Made by a program: the position numbers and the translations under genes. From assembly GCA_036872755.1 (NCBI GenBank), contig JAVHNS010000001.1, positions 2,108,001-2,172,000 on the forward strand: a stretch of DNA of 64,000 nt. The letters are read 5' to 3'. This stretch comes from Orbilia blumenaviensis (lineage: Eukaryota; Ascomycota; Orbiliomycetes; Orbiliales; Orbiliaceae). The notes beneath the pieces were generated by a model. It saw nothing but the letters and a program-made list of their open reading frames with translations, was not told the DNA's origin and made no database searches. Shown here in pieces: positions 1 to 10,244 of this stretch (position 1 is its first letter; the number at the start of each line of letters is the position of its first letter).

Positions 1-1597
1 CCGACATGCTGCTTCCAACATCATTTAAGCTCATTCCCAAATATTGCATCGCAAGCTCATGAGTCTTTTCTTCCGTCGGCGAGTCACCTAGCCAGTCTAC
101 CTTGTTGCAACGAGAGACCAAGCGAAGAGTCGTCGGATCGGCGGGAGAGAAATGTCGAGATCGGACGTTGGACAACTGGTTGAGAAGTTTGATAATCTCC
201 GCTCGTTTATAGTGAGGGGGGTGGCGAAGTTGAGTATGTGAGAGTAAAGGGTGGAAAACTCGAAGATACATATGGCGTAGCTAAAATATGTATTAAAATA
301 GGTAGTTACACGGAGTAGATCATGGATGGACTTACTGTATCTTCTTCTTCTGGCAGGTCAGCCAAGCTGCGTATCATGACATCAACAAGAACACATAGAT
401 CATTGGTATAAAAGTATTCATAAGTTTTGCTTGTTGTAAAGAGCAAGAATAAGAGCTTTAAAATTAACAGCTGGGTTGGGGTTTCCGCTAATGCATTGTT
501 AGTATTGTCGACCTCATAGAGACTGAATTTAATTCTTACTTTCTCGATTTAACAGAAGAATTATATTCTCGCCGAAAGTTTTGAAATCCGGCCCGTGGAA
601 AGAGAGGACCTTTACAACTCTGTTCGTCGGGGGTGGTGCGGTCTCGTCCCGTATACTATGTTCCGAGAGCATATACTGCTCGTTCAATACGAGCTATAAC
701 TATTGTTAGAATTCTGTCGTTCTCTGAATCGCACCATTCGCCTTACCAAAACTTTGATCACAGCATAATTATATGGATCGTCTGTGTCACCTTGGCCCTC
801 TTCCACTTGTTCCAGAAGGTGTTTTATAAACTCGTCTTGTAAAATGTCTATTTGGTATTTGCTATTAGCTTTAGGTTGCACCGAGTAGCACTGTTAATTG
901 TTGAATGTCCGTATTCTTACCCAGATCTTGGTTTCTCAACTTTTGAATCCGACACATTTCATAGAAAACCTCTAGTAAAAGTTTGTGGAAACCAAAATTT
1001 AATTTGGCGACATCCTTCCAAATCAAGTCGATAAGTCTCGCGAAGGCGTTCTGCTCCAACATGAGTTCGAATGTCTTGGGGTTGTCGATTCCATCGTAGA
1101 GGAGGGTGGCGGTTATTACGTGAAGCCTTGCTGAATTCGAAGGTTCCTGCCTAGCTAGTTAGCATTGAACCGATAAAGGATTCATGAACACAAAAAAGCC
1201 GGGGCGTATACCTTCAAAAACCGTCCTACAAAACGCCGGCGAACATATGTTTTGTGTTCGGCGAATAGCTTAGACTCGAGAAGTCGAAATCCACATTTTA
1301 CCATATCATATTCAGATTGAAGATAGTCGTCTGATCATGTGACTTCGCCGTTAGCTAAAATCCTGGCTTCCTTGGAAAACGTCTCCCAACAGACCTTGAT
1401 ACTCCGATATTAGCTGAAGATAAGACCGTAATTGTATGTCAATTTGGTGCTGTGTCGGACATGGCGTATCAAGAATAGTGTCCAGTTCTATATGAAGCAG
1501 GGGTAAGCCAGGATAACCATGGTCACCAGATTACGTATATCGTACCATCCCAGAACTGCTGCTCCTCTAACTTGGTCTCTACTTCAGATGTCTCCAT
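1..1597 (-). CDS. LDB17: Ldb17/SPIN90-type actin-patch regulator, 3' end cut by window
   Basis: Eight exons read on the minus strand: 1597-1546, 1487-1395, 1330-1212, 1146-921, 847-747, 693-540, 487-336 and 280-1. The frame stays open across all seven GT-AG introns (52-73 nt) and runs off the left edge, giving about 392 residues. The start ATG at 1597 has a good context. The product has the SPIN90/Ldb17 leucine-rich domain: visible blocks are EEQQFWDELD at the N-terminus, [34 protein letters not shown], and [20 protein letters not shown] near the edge. Family members bind and activate the Arp2/3 complex at cortical actin patches and help control endocytosis. The proline-rich C-terminal tail expected in fungal Ldb17 would lie outside the window. 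Family assignment is strong. Individual splice sites are inferred. Confidence 0.88.
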
Positions 1598-2810
1598 GGC
1601 TGCCGTGTTGAAGGCATGAATCAAGGTATTCTTTTCTGCCACTAACCAAATGGTCGAAAGGTCGATGAAGGAGAGTTATTTCAACGGGGAGGGCCACCAT
1701 CCATACGAGAAAAAAAAGGTAAGGTGCCGACCAGGAGGGAATGTCCGAGCCCGCGGGCCGTCTGGTAAGGATAATTTGTCCTGAAATCCACGGGACAATG
1801 TGATGCTGCTGCAGCTGGGCCAGAAATTGTCACTAGCGAATCGATGGCATGCATACGAGCAAGCAGTTTTGGATATCGGCTCCTGCTTCGCTGCAGGTTC
1901 GTGTTGACGCCTAAGTGGGCCGGGTATACCTGCTTTAGTACTTCTCACTTAGAAGATACCAAGCAAGCGACTAGCATCCCAAGCTGCAGCAGAACAGTTG
2001 CAATGGCGGCTTTAAATGATGGTCGACGAATTGCGAGTCGCTCGAGGCTGCAGTGTATACGCAGGGCAGATACACCAGCAGGTAACAAATAGCAGGCCTA
2101 GGTTTCAGGCTCTTTGATGTTATGTGCCCGGAGGTTTGGCAGTCGTATGCGCAGTTCGATGTCTACTGCGCAAAGATCGAGTGTCGCAACTGCGCAGCCG
2201 GTCGATGGAGAAGCCGAAGAGGACCAGAACCTCCAGCCGTGGTATGATATCCTCGATACCCTGACAGGTATCTTCCGAGTACTGGCTTTCCCGTCGGTGT
2301 CAAGTACTCTGCCTTGTGGGTACCTTTTTGGTGTGGATCTTGGCGGGCACCGATGACATGCGCCAGGCTCACCACCAGCCAAATTTAGAAGACGTCGGTT
2401 CTCCACGTGCCCGGCCTCATTGTGGGGTTATTTGTTCCATCAAGTAGCTTCGGATCAGCAGTAACCAGCCAGTAAGATGCATGCTTTGACGACTCTTCGT
2501 TTGAAGGTTGTGGCCGAAAGAGGAGCTAGGTTTCTTTGGAAGTATATCGATAGCTGTAGGTACCTAGGTAGGTATTTAGGTACCGGGAAGCTTGGTAACT
2601 TTGGTCGCTTCAAGGGACGTTATCTAACCCAAAGCTTAACCCACCTGAACCTAACCTTATTCTCCACCTTCACCACCACCACCACACCACTACTGTCACC
2701 ACCACTAGTGTTATCATTGAACCTCCCTTGAACAGCACCTAGACTCCTTCCTAACTCTATAATAAGCTCAACCTCGACCATAGTATACGATACTCCCGTT
2801 TCGGAGTAAG
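1598..2810. other. Intergenic: divergent upstream region of LDB17 and PPM1
   Basis: These 1.2 kb separate two divergently transcribed genes. Open frames at 1676-2406 on both strands are short, overlap each other and match no family I know. Around 2557-2586 there is a run built from TAGGTA/TAGGTAC units. A pyrimidine-rich CACCAC stretch lies at 2670-2705, just upstream of the methyltransferase gene. No RNA gene is seen. Confidence 0.6.
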
Positions 2811-4022
2811 ATGGCGATTCCCACTCGGTTTGCGACGCCTTCCATGGCGGGGCCGGCGTCTAGTGCTGAAAAGGACCGAACGGTTCAACAGACCGATATG
2901 GACGCGCTAGTGTCGCGGTGGAGTGCAATCCAGACAGGCTATCTAACGGATCCGTACGCAGATATGTTTCTTGATATGTCGATGCCGAGGGATAGGAGAT
3001 ACCCTCTAATAAACCGAGGTGAATAAGAGGTGAACATCTTGGGACGTGTTTGCTTTACTCATATTTAGCTTTGGTATTTTACAGACAGGGATGGCTGATT
3101 CTCTTGTATCACCAAAGGAACATACATCCGGACGATGGCTCTGGATCAAATCGTCGAAAGCTTTCTATCAAGGCCGTCCGAGACTAAGAAGCAGATCATA
3201 TCTCTTGGTGCAGGCTCAGACACAAGATTTTTCAGACTAGCGGCAGACAAGTCCCTAAGCCTACTTTATCACGAATTTGACTTCCCTCAGGTCACTCGCC
3301 GTAAGATCACTGCGATTCAGAGACACAAACAGCTAGCAGCAATAATATCAGAATACGGCCAGGCTAACCACTCCGAAATCGACAATGACGGTTCACCTGG
3401 GTTCCAAGTTGATGTCGGAGCTGGGTCTCTTCGCTCCCCCTGTTACTACATCCATCCAATCGACCTAAGGACACTGAAACCCGGGACGCCTTTGCCTATT
3501 GGCATCGATGCTACGTTGCCCACCTTGTTCATCTCGGAGTGCTGTTTGATATATCTGTCACCTAATGAAGCGGATGACATCTTTCGATGGATTACAGGTT
3601 TGTTCGGTCAAGTCTCGGAATCGACCTCAAACGGAGTCGGGATTGTCCTATACGAGCCTATCGGAGGTGACGACCCCTTTGGCAAGGTCATGATCAGAAA
3701 CTTGTCGCAAAGGGGCATTGTATTGAGGACATTGCAGCGATACTCGACACTCGAGAGACAGAAAGAGCGAATGAGGGTACTGGGGTTTAACACAGGCATG
3801 GGTGCCTGCGATGTCAACTTTATCCACGACGAATGGATAGATTTGAAGGAGAAAGAACGTATTGATAGATTGGAACTTCTTGATGAGCGTGAAGAGTGGG
3901 TTCTTTTGGCAAAGCATTACTGTATCGCCTGGGGATGGGTTGAACGGCATGGTGCTGGGGTCGCCGAGGCCAATAACTTGACGTTTCAAAATTGGTCACA
4001 GTTCCCTCTTCAACGATCATAA
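2811..4022 (+). CDS. PPM1: Leucine carboxyl methyltransferase (PP2A methyltransferase)
   Basis: Two exons, 2811-3018 and 3118-4022, joined by a 99-nt phase-1 intron, give 370 residues. The spliced junction restores the family sequence NRGTYIRTMALDQ. The N-terminal block with GYLTDPYADMF and the SAM-binding loop LGAGSDTRFFRL (about residues 99-110) are typical of leucine carboxyl methyltransferases, as is the CCLIYL segment after the central sheet. The enzyme uses S-adenosylmethionine to methylate the C-terminal leucine of the PP2A catalytic subunit, which controls assembly of PP2A holoenzymes in the cytosol. Length fits LCMT1/Ppm1 and not the longer Ppm2 (tRNA wybutosine) paralogue. It is divergent from the LDB17 homologue and in tandem with the next gene. 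Confidence 0.92.
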
Positions 4023-4436
4023 AATGGGTACGCTGGCTCTTCTCTCCCTTTAAGCTCGAAGCTGGGCTCCGACTATTCTCTCTGTCTCTCTTTATAATAT
4101 ATTCCGTCTGCTCCATCTTTCCCTTTCCCCTTTAAACTCTCAACGGAGACAAATAACATAGCCTCTATCCCGCCCGTGCAATGCGCTCCTCGCATTGCGT
4201 GTGGTGGGGTTTCAGTAATCTTGCGTTGCGTGGCGCTTATCGATATACCTTTTCGCACAAACTCGTCTGCCGAGACTATTTCACCCCAGACTTTTTTTTT
4301 TTTTTTTTAAGCTACAACCTTCAATTTCAATATCTATCTTAAGGTCGCTACTCTATGTTTCCACTCCCCACAACCAAATACCGACAATGTGCGATCTTTG
4401 ATTCTACGAAACCAGCACCTTCCCTTGCGCTCCCAG
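4023..4436. other. Intergenic / 5' leader of the Mtf1-like gene
   Basis: The first half is pyrimidine-rich. It contains an exact 8-bp inverted repeat at 4178-4198 and a T17 run at 4292-4308. An in-frame GTG at 4389 extends the downstream reading frame, but eukaryotic nuclear genes rarely start there and an ATG follows at 4437. An out-of-frame ATG at 4387 opens a very short upstream frame. Confidence 0.6.
4178..4198 (+). repeat. Perfect 8-bp hairpin, GCAATGCG-5 nt-CGCATTGC
   Basis: The two arms at 4178-4185 and 4191-4198 are exact reverse complements around the loop CTCCT. The site lies about 240 nt upstream of the Mtf1-like ATG, so it could fold in the 5' leader RNA or be a protein site. A related GCGTTGCG occurs about 25 nt further on. 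Confidence 0.7.
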
Positions 4437-6911
4437 ATGAGAGCAGCCACACGCCTCAAGACGGTTGTCGCCGACAGAGCATTGCTCAGTAGACACTCTT
4501 TCCCGCCAATCTCTACTTCAACCACCCCTTGCCAATGGAGACCACGAGACTATTCTACCGAACTGTCACCGAGAGCCCCCAATGGGATCGACCTCACCGT
4601 GCGCCGCAAGCCTGGACGGCCCAAACGAACTCCAGAGGAAGCCGCCCTGGCACTACTCGAGAAGCAAAAGAAGAAAGATGAAAAAATAGCGGCGATCAGG
4701 GGAACACCATATAAAACGGTCGAGGCGCTGCGAGAAGAGCTAAAGAAGATGTATGACGATACAGGAATAGTTTTCATGAAACCCATGAGAAGACCGGTTG
4801 GGCGTCCTAAGAAGGTTGTTCCTCCAGAGGAACCCAGTTCTGTGAAGAGGGGTAGGAAAGTCGGAAGCAAGAACAAACCTAAGGAAGTCAAGCCCAAACC
4901 TAAGGAGGTTGAGTCTAAACCGAAGCTTTCGCGCAAGCGCTTTGGGCCTAAATACCCAACACGTCATCAAAAAGCAAAGATGGCAGTTTGCGCGGGCGTT
5001 CCTATAGAGGAGCTTGTATTTGGGATCCCTAAAGACTTACTAGACACTGGCCCTGCCCCTCGGACTCCTAGAATACCATCAGAGAAAAGAGCAGCTAAGG
5101 CGACTGCGAGGAGGAATGAATCCGAGGATGCCGGGAGGCCTAAAAAATACGGACCGGAGTTACCCAGCAAGATCATAATCGATCAAGGTGTCGAAAAGAG
5201 GGTCTACCTTCGGCCTGGCAGAGCTAGGTTGTTTTATAGCGAAGAGGAAAGGTTTAACAAGGAGATTAGACAGACACAAGCCGAACTAGCGGCTCATGCA
5301 AAGCAAAAAAGACGAGCAGAACTCTCTCACTTTGGGGTGAGCCAGGATGGTAAAAAACGACGAAGGAAGACGCCTCTGTCCGACGAGATCGCCGAAAAAC
5401 TTGCTAAGCAGGAGTTTGACCGACCAACCGGCCCGAAGGCGTATGAAATTAGCGAACTTACACGTACTGCAAGGGAATTTCTCGCAAAACGGAAGGAGGA
5501 GGCTGCCAGCACCGAGGAAGAACCGGAATGGGAATATCTACTAGATGAGGAAGGGCACCCTATAATACCGGCTAAGAAGAAGTCCGTCGGTGGGAATACC
5601 CGACAGAATCCGAAGGAATTGGCGTCGGCCAAGCCAAAGAAATGGGACGGAACGACTTACATCCCTAGTGGCTCAGAAGAGAAGTGGAGGACGTTAACTC
5701 CAAAGAAGGCCGAAACCGTATCTCCAACGATTCACTCTCTCTTACAATCGGGAATTCCGCAGCTTAAACCCCCAACTGAGAAGTCACTTGTCATTGGTGA
5801 ACAGAAATGTGCGGATATATTCCAGAGATTTGATTTCTCTGAGTTCGAAGGATGCGACATAATCGATTTTAACCCTGGGTATGGAATATACTCCCGGGAG
5901 CTGAATAAAGCCGTCAAACCGTCTAAACACATCCTGCTCGAGCATGAAGAAGGCTTTGTGCCTTTTCTTGAGCAGACCTGCACCGATCCCTCTTTTGAAA
6001 TCATCCAAAATGACTTCTATGACTGGAACACATTCGATAAACTAATAAAAGAAGGAAAAATCAACCCTAAAAAGATGAAATTCGAAGATGGAGTCAACAA
6101 GACCCTCCTTGTCACAGGCATGCTTCACAAAGAGGTCAAGGGCGATCGGTTCATGGCCCAAATTCTCGATTCTCTCGCGCAGAGAGACTGGGTCTTTAGG
6201 TACGGCCGAATTAAATTCTTAGTCTGGCTCGATGAAGAAATGGTGGCCCGGTATCTCCCAAGGACTTTTGGGAGACGAAATCGTGCAGCTGTCATGGTTG
6301 AAGCCTTCACGGACGTCCGAGAAATGGCGTCCCCGCCCCCAATTTTTACATGGGCAGACCACCGGTTTTTCTTCAGAATGGATGTTTGGAACCGGCCAGG
6401 CCACACACCGAACAAACAAGATGTTGCAACTGGTGTTAAATATGCGAACCAACTTACATACATCACTATGCCCCGAGAACCGCCGCCGGTCATCTTCGAA
6501 ACCGGTGAGTATTGGCCACCACTGCGATGGGCTCAAACTACGCTGCTGGACTTGACTCCAAAGCTCCCCCTACCATATCTGAATGGAGACGTACCGGACT
6601 CCGAGCCTTGGAAGTTCTTCAACCTCTTTCTCACGTCTTCTTTCTTGTCCCGTCATACTACGATAAGGCAAGTGCTGTCTAAGATTGGAGAAGGTGCTGA
6701 ACAAATGCTGGAGACTGAGGATTCGTTAAAGAAATTCCCAGAGCTCCCTGAAAAACATGCTGTGCACGTATCGGTTGAAGAACTGGTGGAACTGTCGCAA
6801 GCTTATGAATTTTGGCCGTGGAGAAGCGAAGACCCTTTCCTGGGCACCGACATGAGACTCAGTCGACCCAAGATGTTGGACGAACTTGAGGATGCTCAGA
6901 TCGTCCTCTAA
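4437..6911 (+). CDS. MTF1: Mtf1-like mitochondrial transcription factor B/rRNA dimethylase-fold protein with AT-hook-like N-terminal extension
   Basis: A single exon of 824 residues starting at the ATG at 4437. The N-terminus is rich in Arg, Ser and Thr with no acid until Asp13, as in a mitochondrial presequence. Residues 50-250 are basic and hold AT-hook-like cores: RRKPGRPKR (56-64), RRPVGRPKK (118-126), a looser KRGRKVGSK (about 137-145) and DAGRPKKYG (about 231-239). From about residue 440 the protein resembles the KsgA/Dim1/Mtf1 methyltransferase fold, with VIGEQKCADIFQRF, the SAM-motif-like DFNPGYGIYSREL and the following acidic ILLEHEEGF. Yeast Mtf1 is about 340 residues and opens promoters for the mitochondrial RNA polymerase. 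Here about 440 extra N-terminal residues precede that domain. Filamentous fungi often have long versions, but the AT hooks are worth noting. An alternative is an rRNA dimethylase. Confidence 0.8.
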   Translation: MRAATRLKTVVADRALLSRHSFPPISTSTTPCQWRPRDYSTELSPRAPNGIDLTVRRKPGRPKRTPEEAALALLEKQKKKDEKIAAIRGTPYKTVEALREELKKMYDDTGIVFMKPMRRPVGRPKKVVPPEEPSSVKRGRKVGSKNKPKEVKPKPKEVESKPKLSRKRFGPKYPTRHQKAKMAVCAGVPIEELVFGIPKDLLDTGPAPRTPRIPSEKRAAKATARRNESEDAGRPKKYGPELPSKIIIDQGVEKRVYLRPGRARLFYSEEERFNKEIRQTQAELAAHAKQKRRAELSHFGVSQDGKKRRRKTPLSDEIAEKLAKQEFDRPTGPKAYEISELTRTAREFLAKRKEEAASTEEEPEWEYLLDEEGHPIIPAKKKSVGGNTRQNPKELASAKPKKWDGTTYIPSGSEEKWRTLTPKKAETVSPTIHSLLQSGIPQLKPPTEKSLVIGEQKCADIFQRFDFSEFEGCDIIDFNPGYGIYSRELNKAVKPSKHILLEHEEGFVPFLEQTCTDPSFEIIQNDFYDWNTFDKLIKEGKINPKKMKFEDGVNKTLLVTGMLHKEVKGDRFMAQILDSLAQRDWVFRYGRIKFLVWLDEEMVARYLPRTFGRRNRAAVMVEAFTDVREMASPPPIFTWADHRFFFRMDVWNRPGHTPNKQDVATGVKYANQLTYITMPREPPPVIFETGEYWPPLRWAQTTLLDLTPKLPLPYLNGDVPDSEPWKFFNLFLTSSFLSRHTTIRQVLSKIGEGAEQMLETEDSLKKFPELPEKHAVHVSVEELVELSQAYEFWPWRSEDPFLGTDMRLSRPKMLDELEDAQIVL

Positions 6912-8220
6912 TTTTTTTACCTCTAATCTCTATTCATTGTATATACGTTTTAGAACTTTATCCGGTTCATGTATAGTATATTTTAGGTGACCCATGGGTA
7001 TTGGCGCTCGGAAAAAAAATCGATTTTATTTGGTAATGATTTCTGTTTACCGGGTAGATATCGAGGCAACCCGGTTCGGCCAAGATGTCGAGACCAACAC
7101 ATTTGCTAACAAAAATACAACATATTACACTACTTCTCGATTGTTTCATTGGGCCCTTGATGTCCGTTGGTTTTATGTCGGAACGGAATTAAGAGGCCGT
7201 GTACAAACTGTTTCGAAGACTAATCGATATGTCATGCCAAACATTTAAGTACCTCGATGTATAAACAATTAAGCTGCCTAAAGCTATCGAAAGATGCCCA
7301 AGCCCTGGCGTTATGATAGCATGACGAATCTCTCTCGTTTCTAGGCTCCACACCTTGAAAATATCCGGGCCGACGGCCGTCTCAGACCCCTGCGCTTCCT
7401 CCACACCCCTTCGAAAAAAAGCTTGTATAAACGTTTTTTAATTCTAGAGCTAATTAGCGATGAGTTTCGCGAACAGCTAGACAAGGGTGGATACTTTTTC
7501 CGGTAATAGAGACCTTTTTGTTTCAGGATGGTGGAGGTGCCCCCCTCGTCAGATGCCTTTACGCTTTGTTCGGGTTTAGAACGTTTATGTAAAATGTCAA
7601 TTCCCTTGCTTGGTGCACCAATTAGTTACTTTTGTGTTACATGTGGGCCTAAACGTATCTTTGGCTAAGACTTTTTCGAGAAAAGAAGAGCCATGCATGT
7701 AGTTACATTTTTCGTACCTGCCGAGATTCTTAGGGATCAGGGCGGCCTTGATGTATCCGGAGGGCATGGAAAGGCAGGGTATTTGGTAGGGTATGTACCT
7801 TTTAGTGGAACGTACGTTTGTATCGCGACGGACCCCGGATTTTTTGGTTGATATATCCGGGATTTGGGAGGGTCCCCAGCTATAGACTTTCCTGTGTGGA
7901 TAGTACTATAGTACTTACATGTGGAGTTCTGTGCCGTTTATGCAGCATTTTGATCTGATCTTGAATCGATTCTGCGATTTGGCCAGAGTATCTTTACTTT
8001 AGTTTTCCCCGCCCCCCCCCGCGCCTGCGCATATATAGGTGTATTTTTTTGCTGTGTGAGCTATAATATTGCGGTTCGAATTCGAATATTCGCCGTTCAG
8101 CAGACCACTTTCTCGTTACAAGGGAAATTCTCGATTAGAAGTATATATTTAAGGCCTAGGGATCGCTTTTCTTGGTGAATTCTTGGTTTTTCTTTTCTTC
8201 TTTTTTTCTTCTTCTCCATA
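6912..8220. other. Intergenic between Mtf1-like gene and GT90 gene
   Basis: These 1.3 kb between tandem plus-strand genes are AT-rich with no convincing coding sequence. Short frames at 6994-7248 (+) and 7189-7404 (-) have no recognisable motif. A C-rich run lies at 8010-8021. A perfect 12-bp palindrome (TTCGAATTCGAA) lies at 8075-8086, 135 nt before the GT90 ATG. The 8186-8217 stretch is a pyrimidine-rich leader. Confidence 0.55.
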
Positions 8221-9854
8221 ATGGGACCATACAGAAGAATGGGAGGACTAGGCCGACGCCCTTTCTTCCTGCGAATCGCCTTCGCAGAGGCCATCCTCGC
8301 AGCCGTGGGGTTGATGGCCGTTATAAAATACCTCTTCAACAGCGACGGCACCCTACCCAATCTCTTCAAGCAACGAAATTCCGATGCTCCTAGCTATCCA
8401 GTATTAGAGATCAATGGTAAAAGGGTCAAGAGTTGGGCTGAGAGGTCCATGTTTTTGACGGAGAAGCAGTGTAGGAAGGAATTCCCGCTGCTGTATGCTC
8501 CGATTGATGAGGCTGTTTCGAGGGGGGAGTTTGATTTTTATAGAGGGCCGGATGAGTATACTGGGCTTGTTACGGGGAGGATAAAGAATAATCGGGTATG
8601 CATCGACTTTTTTATTTTATTATTCTTGTCTTTTATTTTTATATGCATATGCCGACCATATGCCTTGTGGATGGCTTGTTGTAGTAGCGCGATGAAGCAA
8701 ATCCAAGATCTAGACCGGGCCTTGTTATACTTAGATTTCAAAGCTAACGTGAATGTAAAGCTGTATATTATCAGTAGTAGCAATACGACAAATAACAATG
8801 TCAATGTGATGGTATGTATAGAGATCTGGAGCTTCCCCAGACTGAATGTCGATACCTCGGTGTTTTCTAAAGATCCAAAGATCTCATGCTAACCCTCGAA
8901 TGATAGCACCGCTCTGCTGCACTTCACCAAATTAACAAAGCCCTCGTAACATCTCCCGAACCCCTGCCAGACACCGTCTTCTCATTCACACCAATCGACT
9001 ACCCCAAAAATAACAGCTGGGTCTACTCCAAATGGTACGACCACACTGACATCCTCAACTACTGGCCAGTCCCACACTTCGGCCACTGGTCCTGGCCGGT
9101 TGAATACATCGGTCCATTAACTGAGGTTCTGCACAAAGTCTCAGAGATCGAAAGTAGCCTCCCCTTCGAAGAAAAAATTGACAAGTTCTTCTGGCGGGGG
9201 ACTGCGTATTTCAACCCGATCCAGAATTCGAATTTGAGGGGCAACCTTCTCGGTGCAACCGAAGGCAAGGATTGGGCGGATATAGGGCAGTTGAAATGGA
9301 CAACTCTGGAGAAAGCGCAGAATATTGTTCAGATTCCTGAGATTTGTAGGTATAAGTATATTGCCTACACCGAGGGGATTACATACTCTGGTCGTTTGCC
9401 GTTTCATATGCTCTGCGAGAGTGTGATTATTACACCGCCTATAAATTACCTGATGCATTCTACGCATCTCATGAAGCCGCTGTTTGCTTGGAAATTAGGG
9501 TTTCAGAGTACCAAGAAGATGGATGATTGGGGTATGAAACGGTTGAGAAAAGCGTGGCCAAAGGATTATAGACCAGATGAAGCGAATGCGATATTTGTTT
9601 CTCCGGACTGGAGTGATCTGGAAGAGACTGTAATGTGGCTAAGGGACAATCCAAAGATTGCAAAGGGTATCGCTGCAAGACAGAAGGAGTTGTCAGTCGA
9701 GAAGGGATACTTATCAGAAAGTGCCGAGATGTGCTATTGGAGAGAACTGATTAGAGGGTGGAATACGGTTGCGATGCCTGCCGGCGGCGGATGGAACGAG
9801 CTTGGGATTCCATGGGAGACATTCGCCTTGACAGGGAGAACGAACTGGAAATAG
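8221..9854 (+). CDS. Glycosyltransferase family 90 (CAP10-like)
   Basis: Two exons, 8221-8595 and 8907-9854, separated by an unusually long 311-nt phase-0 intron, give 440 residues. A type II signal anchor lies near residues 16-37 (AFAEAILAAVGLMAVIKYLF), so the enzyme should sit in the Golgi or ER with its catalytic part in the lumen. The C-terminal half carries CAP10/GT90 blocks: FFWRGTAYFNP, YKYIAYTEGITYSGRLPFHML, and a late SPDWSDLEETVMWLRDNP segment. Members include the cryptococcal CAP10 and beta-1,2-xylosyltransferases. The acceptor here cannot be predicted. The exon 2 frame reads HRSAALHQINKAL directly after the acceptor, which supports the junction. The gene is convergent with the zinc-finger gene that follows. 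Confidence 0.88.
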
Positions 9855-10244
9855 ACTGCCAATACCACTCCGAAATGTATATAGAAACCTTACCTAACGA
9901 CGCGATGCTTGCTATTTGAATTTATATCTGTACATATATGAAACCAGGGGCTAGAGGCAACCCCAGCCAAAATTTATTGTTTTCTAGAGAAGAAAGTTAA
10001 GACCGATTGATCTCTGCAGTGCATGCGTTAGTTAGAGTACAGAACCTGGGGCTCCTGGAATACGGAGCAGTAAAGCAGAAGAAAAAGCTGCCCACAAGCT
10101 CCAAGGCCTGGGGTCATAGTGACTATGCATATGAGTAGGTATAAAAAACAATGGAGGGCGCATAAGATTTCACAATCCTCAAACTACCGAGGGTTGGTAA
10201 ACAATCCCATGTGAGGTGAGTTTGGGTGGATTCTGAAAATATGC
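9855..10244. other. Intergenic between convergent genes
   Basis: These 390 bases lie between two stop codons of convergent genes and hold both 3' untranslated regions. I see no coding sequence and no RNA gene. Confidence 0.6.

Noticed and set aside
1676..2406. Possible gene remnant between LDB17 and PPM1
   Set aside because: Several overlapping frames exist, but none shows a recognisable domain and no splicing joins them into a longer protein.
4389..4436. In-frame GTG start giving a 16-residue longer Mtf1-like protein
   Set aside because: Nuclear genes normally start at ATG. The ATG at 4437 gives a plausible mitochondrial presequence directly.
4550..5632. Open frames on the minus strand inside the Mtf1-like gene (e.g. 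4550-4936, 5327-5632)
   Set aside because: They are antisense to a clear coding exon, rich in Ser/Leu/Phe as expected from the reverse of Lys/Glu codons, and match no family.
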